Assembly (NCBI RefSeq): GCF_033095805.1
Contig: NZ_CP109901.1
Span: 2,604,001 to 2,668,000 of the forward strand
DNA from: Serratia sp. UGAL515B_01
Lineage (GTDB): Bacteria > Pseudomonadota > Gammaproteobacteria > Enterobacterales > Enterobacteriaceae
Direction: 5' to 3'
Length of the DNA: 64,000 nucleotides
Positions 59,111 through 64,000 of this stretch are shown piece after piece. Position 1 is the first letter of the stretch. Each line of letters starts with the position of its first letter. The position numbers and the translations under genes were made by a program. The notes below the pieces were generated by a model. That model was not told the DNA's origin, made no database searches, and saw only the letters and a program-made list of their open reading frames with translations.

Positions 59111-62100
59111 TTAGTCAAATTCCAGTTCCACCTGCTCATTACCTACCAGGGTCCGCAAGTCTATCAACAAACGGTCAGTCGGTGTTACACGCCAAGTTGC
59201 ACCAAAGCGCAATCTTGCCCGTGCATCTTCCCGTTGATAGTAGAGATGCACTGGAATCGTCCCCGAGCGATGGGGTTCCAAAGACTGACGGAGACGGTTC
59301 AAAAGCTGGTCATCAATTTGCCTGTCCGTCAGCGAGATAGCAAGCCCACGAGCGTATTTTTCACGAGCTTCACTGATATCCATTAATTCGCGGGCCGTCA
59401 TTTTAAGCCCACCGTTAAAATCATCAAAGCTTACCTGTCCAGTGGCAATCAGGATACGGTCTTTTTCCAATAAATGCTGATATTTTTCCAAAGCATCGGT
59501 GAAAAGCATAACGTCCAGACGGCCGGAACGGTCATCCAGCGAGCAAATACCGATACGATTACCCCGTTTGGTCATCATAACTTTCGAAGAAACTACCAGT
59601 CCTACGGCAGTAGTCATTTTTCCCCGTTCCGTCGGGTGCATATCTTTCAAACGCTGGCCAGCGGCGTAGCGTTCAATTTCCTTGAGATACTGGGTAATTG
59701 GGTGGCCAGTGAGATACAGCCCTAGCGTTTCACGTTCCCCATCCAGTACCACTTGCTCCTGCCAAGGGGGAACATTAGCATAAGACTGTTCTACCTGTTC
59801 GGGGGCTTCAGCCAATACCCCGAACATATCCGCCTGCCCAATCGCTTCAGCCTTGGCGTGCTGATCCGCCGCTTTAAGCGCATCGCCCAGGGAGTTCATC
59901 AGCGCAGCACGGTGCGGCCCCAAGCGATCAAATGCCCCGGACATGATCAGCTTTTCCAGTATGCGACGATTCAGTTTTTTGATATCAGAACGTGCGCATA
60001 GGTCAAACAGATCTTTGAAGTATCCTTGTTCTCCGGCATTGCGAGCCTCGATAATGGCTTCAATCGGCCCTTCCCCAACACCTTTGATTGCCCCAATACC
60101 GTAGACAATTTCACCTTCATCATTCACGTGGAAATGGTACTGCCCACTGTTGATATCCGGCGGCAGTATTTTCAGGCCCATGCGCCAACATTCGTCAACT
60201 AACCCAACCACCTTATCAGTGTTATCCATATCGGCAGTCATCACTGCGGCCATAAATTCTGCCGGGTAGTGCGCTTTCAGCCAGAGCGTCTGATATGACA
60301 CCAGCGCATAAGCTGCTGAGTGTGATTTGTTAAAACCGTATCCAGCGAACTTCTCTACCAGATCAAAGATTTTTACCGACAGTTCACCATCAATACCGCG
60401 TGCCTTGGCCCCATCTTCAAAACCACCACGTTGTTTAGCCATCTCGACTGGGTTCTTTTTCCCCATCGCACGGCGCAACATATCCGCGCCTCCCAAGGTA
60501 TAACCTGCGAGTACTTGGGCGATCTGCATCACCTGTTCTTGATACAGGATAATACCGTAAGTTGGTTCTAATACCGGTTTCAGCGACTCATGCTGCCATT
60601 GGATATCAGGGTAGGAGATCTCTTCACGCCCGTGCTTGCGGTCAATAAAGTTATCCACCATACCAGACTGCAGTGGGCCCGGGCGGAACAAAGCCACCAA
60701 TGCGATCATATCCTCGAAGCAGTCAGGTTTCAGCCGTTTGATCAGATCTTTCATGCCGCGTGATTCAAGCTGGAACACCGCTGTGGTTTCTGAGCGCTGC
60801 AGCATGTCGAAACTTTTCTTGTCATCGAGTGGAATTGCCGCAATATCGATCGGCTCCAAACCACTCTTGGCACGGCGGGCATTAATCATCGCCAGTGCCC
60901 AATCAATAATGGTCAGCGTTCGCAGGCCCAAGAAGTCAAACTTCACCAGCCCAGCATATTCAACGTCATTCTTATCAAACTGGGTTACCGGGTGGTTGCC
61001 TTCAGCATCGCAATAGAGCGGCGCAAAGTCAGTGATCTTGGTTGGTGCAATCACCACACCCCCAGCATGCTTCCCGGCGTTACGCGTTACGCCTTCAAGC
61101 TTACGCGCCATGTCGATCAGCGCTTTAACTTCCTCGTCAGCCTCATAAATTTCCGGCAGTTGCGGTTCGGCGGCAAAGGCCTTTTCCAGCGTCATGCCGG
61201 GATCGGGCGGCACCAGTTTGGAAATACGGTCAACGAAACCATAAGGATGCCCCAGAACACGACCCACGTCGCGAATAACCGCTTTCGCCGCCATGGTGCC
61301 GAAAGTGATGATCTGCGATACCGCTTCGCGGCCATACATATCCGCCACGTGTTCGATTACCAGGTCGCGTTTCTCCATACAAAAATCGACGTCAAAATCA
61401 GGCATCGAGACACGTTCCGGGTTTAGGAAGCGTTCGAACAGCAGGTCAAACTCCAGTGGGTCAAGATCGGTAATTTTCAGCGCATACGCGACCAATGAAC
61501 CGGCACCTGAACCTCGTCCCGGTCCAACAGGGACGTTGTTATCTTTCGACCACTGAATGAACTCCATTACGATCAAGAAGTAACCCGGGAATCCCATCTG
61601 GTTGATCACTTTAAGTTCAACGTCCAGACGCTCGTCATATTCAGGACGACGCTGGGCACGAACTTCAGGGTCTGGGAACAGGAATTCAAGACGTTCTTCC
61701 AATCCCTCTTTAGATTTGGCCACCAGGAAATCTTCAGTAGTCATATCGCCGGTGGGGAATTGAGGCAGGAAGTATTCACCAAGGCGAATAGTCACATTAC
61801 AACGTTTAGCAATTTCAACACTATTGATCAGTGCCTCAGGGATGTCAGAAAACAGCCCGCACATCTCATCTTCGCTACGCATGTACTGCTGTGGGCTGTA
61901 ATTTCGTGGGCGTTTCGGATCGTCGAGTGTAAAACCATCATGAATCGCGACACGGATCTCATGGGCGTCAAAATCATCTTCTTCCAAGAAACGTACATCA
62001 TTGGTCGCAACCACAGGTAACCTAAGTTCGGTTGCTAGCGCAACGGCTGCATGCAGATAATTATCTTCGTCTGCACGACCGGTGCGGGTCAATTCGAGGT

Positions 62101-62599
62101 AATAATTGTCTTGAAAGTACTCCTGATAAAACGCAAGGCATTGTTCTGCTTGAACCTGATTACCGCGTAGCAAAAACTTACCGACATCCCCCATCCGACC
62201 ACCAGAAAGCAGGATCAACCCAGCTCGGTGTTCAATCAACCAATCACGGTCTATAATCGGCCCTGCAGCACCATAACCACGTTGATAAGCCTTTGAGATC
62301 AGTAAGGTAAGATTTTGATAACCGTCATTATTAGCAGCCAGTATGGTCAGTTGCGCAAGCTCATCACCCAATACTTCGCTTTGCACATTGAAATCAGCAC
62401 CGATAATCGGCTTAATCCCTGCTCCATGTGCACTGCCATAGAATTTTACCAAGCCACACAGGTTGGTGAAATCGGTGATTGCCAAAGCAGGCATACCAAG
62501 CGCAGCGGCTCTTTTCACCAGCGGGCCGACCTTGGCTAATCCATCAACCATGGAGTAGTCGCTGTGGACGCGAAGATGAATAAAACGAGGTTCAGCCAT
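59111..62599 (-). CDS. dnaE: DNA polymerase III alpha subunit
   Basis: A 1162-residue C-family polymerase. The N-terminal PHP domain opens [19 protein letters not shown]. The catalytic aspartates are in [14 protein letters not shown] (about 398-405) and [13 protein letters not shown] (about 552). The HhH/finger region is near residue 840 and an OB domain is near 990-1070 ([20 protein letters not shown]). The C-terminal part and the clamp-binding motif QADMFGVL follow E. coli DnaE. I chose MAEPRF as the start, two codons inside the longest frame. Confidence 0.97.
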   Translation of the reverse strand: MAEPRFIHLRVHSDYSMVDGLAKVGPLVKRAAALGMPALAITDFTNLCGLVKFYGSAHGAGIKPIIGADFNVQSEVLGDELAQLTILAANNDGYQNLTLLISKAYQRGYGAAGPIIDRDWLIEHRAGLILLSGGRMGDVGKFLLRGNQVQAEQCLAFYQEYFQDNYYLELTRTGRADEDNYLHAAVALATELRLPVVATNDVRFLEEDDFDAHEIRVAIHDGFTLDDPKRPRNYSPQQYMRSEDEMCGLFSDIPEALINSVEIAKRCNVTIRLGEYFLPQFPTGDMTTEDFLVAKSKEGLEERLEFLFPDPEVRAQRRPEYDERLDVELKVINQMGFPGYFLIVMEFIQWSKDNNVPVGPGRGSGAGSLVAYALKITDLDPLEFDLLFERFLNPERVSMPDFDVDFCMEKRDLVIEHVADMYGREAVSQIITFGTMAAKAVIRDVGRVLGHPYGFVDRISKLVPPDPGMTLEKAFAAEPQLPEIYEADEEVKALIDMARKLEGVTRNAGKHAGGVVIAPTKITDFAPLYCDAEGNHPVTQFDKNDVEYAGLVKFDFLGLRTLTIIDWALAMINARRAKSGLEPIDIAAIPLDDKKSFDMLQRSETTAVFQLESRGMKDLIKRLKPDCFEDMIALVALFRPGPLQSGMVDNFIDRKHGREEISYPDIQWQHESLKPVLEPTYGIILYQEQVMQIAQVLAGYTLGGADMLRRAMGKKNPVEMAKQRGGFEDGAKARGIDGELSVKIFDLVEKFAGYGFNKSHSAAYALVSYQTLWLKAHYPAEFMAAVMTADMDNTDKVVGLVDECWRMGLKILPPDINSGQYHFHVNDEGEIVYGIGAIKGVGEGPIEAIIEARNAGEQGYFKDLFDLCARSDIKKLNRRILEKLIMSGAFDRLGPHRAALMNSLGDALKAADQHAKAEAIGQADMFGVLAEAPEQVEQSYANVPPWQEQVVLDGERETLGLYLTGHPITQYLKEIERYAAGQRLKDMHPTERGKMTTAVGLVVSSKVMMTKRGNRIGICSLDDRSGRLDVMLFTDALEKYQHLLEKDRILIATGQVSFDDFNGGLKMTARELMDISEAREKYARGLAISLTDRQIDDQLLNRLRQSLEPHRSGTIPVHLYYQREDARARLRFGATWRVTPTDRLLIDLRTLVGNEQVELEFD

Positions 62600-62682
62600 A
62601 TCCAAATACCAAGGTGTTGGGGTTCAACTTAATGAACTTGGGTTAACTCGAGTTGAGCAGCCCGGCAGGGCCAAGAAGTCAA

Positions 62683-63276
62683 TTACCGCTCCAGCACCTG
62701 TCTTACAGGTGCAAAGCTACGTCGGTGGTGTTTGGTTGCTCCCAACACCGCCAGTTTTTCTAAATGAAATGCGGTGGGATAGCCTTTATGTTTGGCAAAA
62801 CCATATTCGGGAAAAGACCGATCCAACTCGGTCATTTCCCGATCGCGTGTGACTTTTGCCAGAATAGATGCCGCGCTAATTTCTGCAACCCGGCTGTCGC
62901 CTTTCACCACCGCCATAGAACGCATCGGCAGTGCTGGGCAACGGTTGCCATCAATTAGCACCATGTCAGGCTCGATATGCAAACCAGCAACCGCACGCTG
63001 CATCGCCAACATGGTAGCATGCAAGATGTTAAGTTGGTCAATCTCATAAGGTTCAGCGCGTCCCAGGCTCCATGATAGTGCGTTATCAACAATTTTGTCG
63101 TACAACGCCGAACGCCGTTTCTCGCTAAGTTTCTTTGAATCAGCCAAACCAGCGATAGGTCTTGCTGGATCAAGTATCACTGCAGCGGTCACTACGGCAC
63201 CAACCAAAGGACCTCGCCCTACTTCATCCACACCAGCGATCAGCAGCGCAGAGGGGTAAACAAAGGGTTGTATCAT
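62683..63276 (-). CDS. rnhB: Ribonuclease HII
   Basis: A 197-residue type 2 RNase H. The catalytic acids are in [14 protein letters not shown] (D and E), with the GRG turn, then Asp in LIDGN and Asp in [21 protein letters not shown]. It removes single ribonucleotides from DNA and RNA primers. It overlaps the end of lpxB by four bases. Confidence 0.96.
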   Translation of the reverse strand: MIQPFVYPSALLIAGVDEVGRGPLVGAVVTAAVILDPARPIAGLADSKKLSEKRRSALYDKIVDNALSWSLGRAEPYEIDQLNILHATMLAMQRAVAGLHIEPDMVLIDGNRCPALPMRSMAVVKGDSRVAEISAASILAKVTRDREMTELDRSFPEYGFAKHKGYPTAFHLEKLAVLGATKHHRRSFAPVRQVLER

Positions 63277-64000
63277 GATACTGCTAGTTCCAATACAGCC
63301 TGAGCGGCCTGTTCATCGGCACCACAGCGAATGCTGTGGTGCAGTTCAAGAAAAGTGTGTTTCAACAGTGCCGTTTCCTGACTCTCTTCTAACAACGGTA
63401 ATAAAGCCGCAGCCAGCTTATCTGGTACACAATCGTGCTGTAGCAACTCCGTGACGATTTCTTGCCCGGCAAGAAGATTCGGTAACGATACATACGGCGT
63501 TTTCACTAGGCGTTCCGCCAACCAAAAAGTCAATGGCTTCATGCGATATCCCACGACCATCGGACACTTAGCCAACATGCATTCCAGCGCTGCAGTACCT
63601 GAAGCCAACAGAGCAGCATCGCTGGCAATCATCGCCTCACGCCCTTTGCCATCCAGCAGATGAACATGAAGTTCTGGTGCAACCTCAGCTTTGATACGTT
63701 CGAATTGCTCGCGCCGCTTAGCGTTAACAAGTGGAACTACCACCTCCAGCTCCGGGTAATGCGCACGCAGTAGACGTGCAGTCCTGAGAAAATCAGCGCT
63801 CAACATTTCCACTTCAGCAGCGCGACTTCCTGGCAACAAAGCCAAACACTGTACATCAAGGGGGATACCCAGCATCATGCGTGCGGCCTGTTTGTCTGGC
63901 TGCAATGGCATCGCATCAGCCATGGTATGGCCGATAAAGCGGCAGGGAACGTTGAAACGATCATAAAACGCTTTTTCGAAAGGGAGAAACGCCAGGACCA
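63273..64000 (-). CDS. lpxB: Lipid-A-disaccharide synthase (partial)
   Basis: The C-terminal 242 or so codons are in the window; the start lies beyond 64000. The frame is open to the edge and reads [31 protein letters not shown], then [52 protein letters not shown] and [17 protein letters not shown], the GT19 family pattern. LpxB condenses UDP-diacylglucosamine and lipid X at the inner membrane. It is upstream of rnhB in the lpx-dnaE macro-operon. Confidence 0.96.
   Translation of the reverse strand, partial: VLAFLPFEKAFYDRFNVPCRFIGHTMADAMPLQPDKQAARMMLGIPLDVQCLALLPGSRAAEVEMLSADFLRTARLLRAHYPELEVVVPLVNAKRREQFERIKAEVAPELHVHLLDGKGREAMIASDAALLASGTAALECMLAKCPMVVGYRMKPLTFWLAERLVKTPYVSLPNLLAGQEIVTELLQHDCVPDKLAAALLPLLEESQETALLKHTFLELHHSIRCGADEQAAQAVLELAVS

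Overview
The window reads as chromosome of a gamma-proteobacterium of the order Enterobacterales, most likely Serratia or a close Yersiniaceae relative. The support is enterobacterial gene content and order, a tmRNA with the tag ANDENYALAA, ERIC repeats, an rrn operon with Ile-GAT and Ala-TGC spacer tRNAs, and high similarity (recalled, not computed) to Escherichia proteins. The genus is an inference.

Layout. (1) 1-447: end of smpB, then ssrA. (2) About 448-7040: a decayed accessory island at the 3' end of ssrA. It holds a P4-like satellite reduced to an integrase start joined to the end of the alpha primase, putative alpha-binding iterons, an ORF broken by TGA, an IS6-family element, a truncated DUF3289 gene, two AT-rich cargo genes (a coiled-coil protein and an MltR-like protein), and two IS1-family copies head to head, one of them decayed. 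The second copy cuts off the start of a doxX gene. (3) 7.5-9.7 kb: smrA, a coiled-coil protein, a YicN-like protein and asr with a candidate RstA box. (4) 10.1-11.7 kb: a CitA/DcuS-type sensor kinase with no regulator beside it. (5) 11.8-24.2 kb: a sulfoquinovose catabolism cluster (ompL, yihO, yihP, yihQ, isomerase, mutarotase, aldolase, yihU, then divergent yihV and yihW). (6) 24.4-31.1 kb: an MFS transporter, a long AT-rich gap, then mprA, a broken outer-membrane efflux gene, emrA and emrB. (7) 31.2-38.9 kb: a dioxygenase-reductase remnant, then yfiF, trxC, tapT, patZ, pssA and yfiM. (8) 38.9-44.6 kb: a complete rrn operon on the minus strand. (9) 44.7-64 kb: gmhB, metNIQ, rcsF, trmO, proS, nlpE, arfB, yaeQ, yaeP, rof, a cytochrome c, tilS, yaeR, ldcC, accA, dnaE, rnhB and the start-truncated lpxB.

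The most interesting unit is the sulfoquinovose cluster. The glycosidase, kinase and reductase are plainly orthologous to E. coli YihQ, YihV and YihU and keep the substrate-binding residues I recall. However, the isomerase (YihS), the class I aldolase (YihT) and the mutarotase (YihR) are absent. In their places stand a fucose/arabinose-isomerase-family protein, a class II zinc aldolase and a GalM-type epimerase. This would be an Embden-Meyerhof-type sulfoglycolysis route with several steps displaced by unrelated or distant enzymes. The yihU-yihV divergent promoter carries two copies of one palindrome, GTCAW-N4-WTGAC, a good candidate for the operator of the DeoR-family repressor YihW.

The rrn operon joins two neighbourhoods that are far apart in E. 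coli: the yfiM side (rrnG there) and the gmhB side (rrnH there). This suggests an exchange between rrn operons in one of the lineages.
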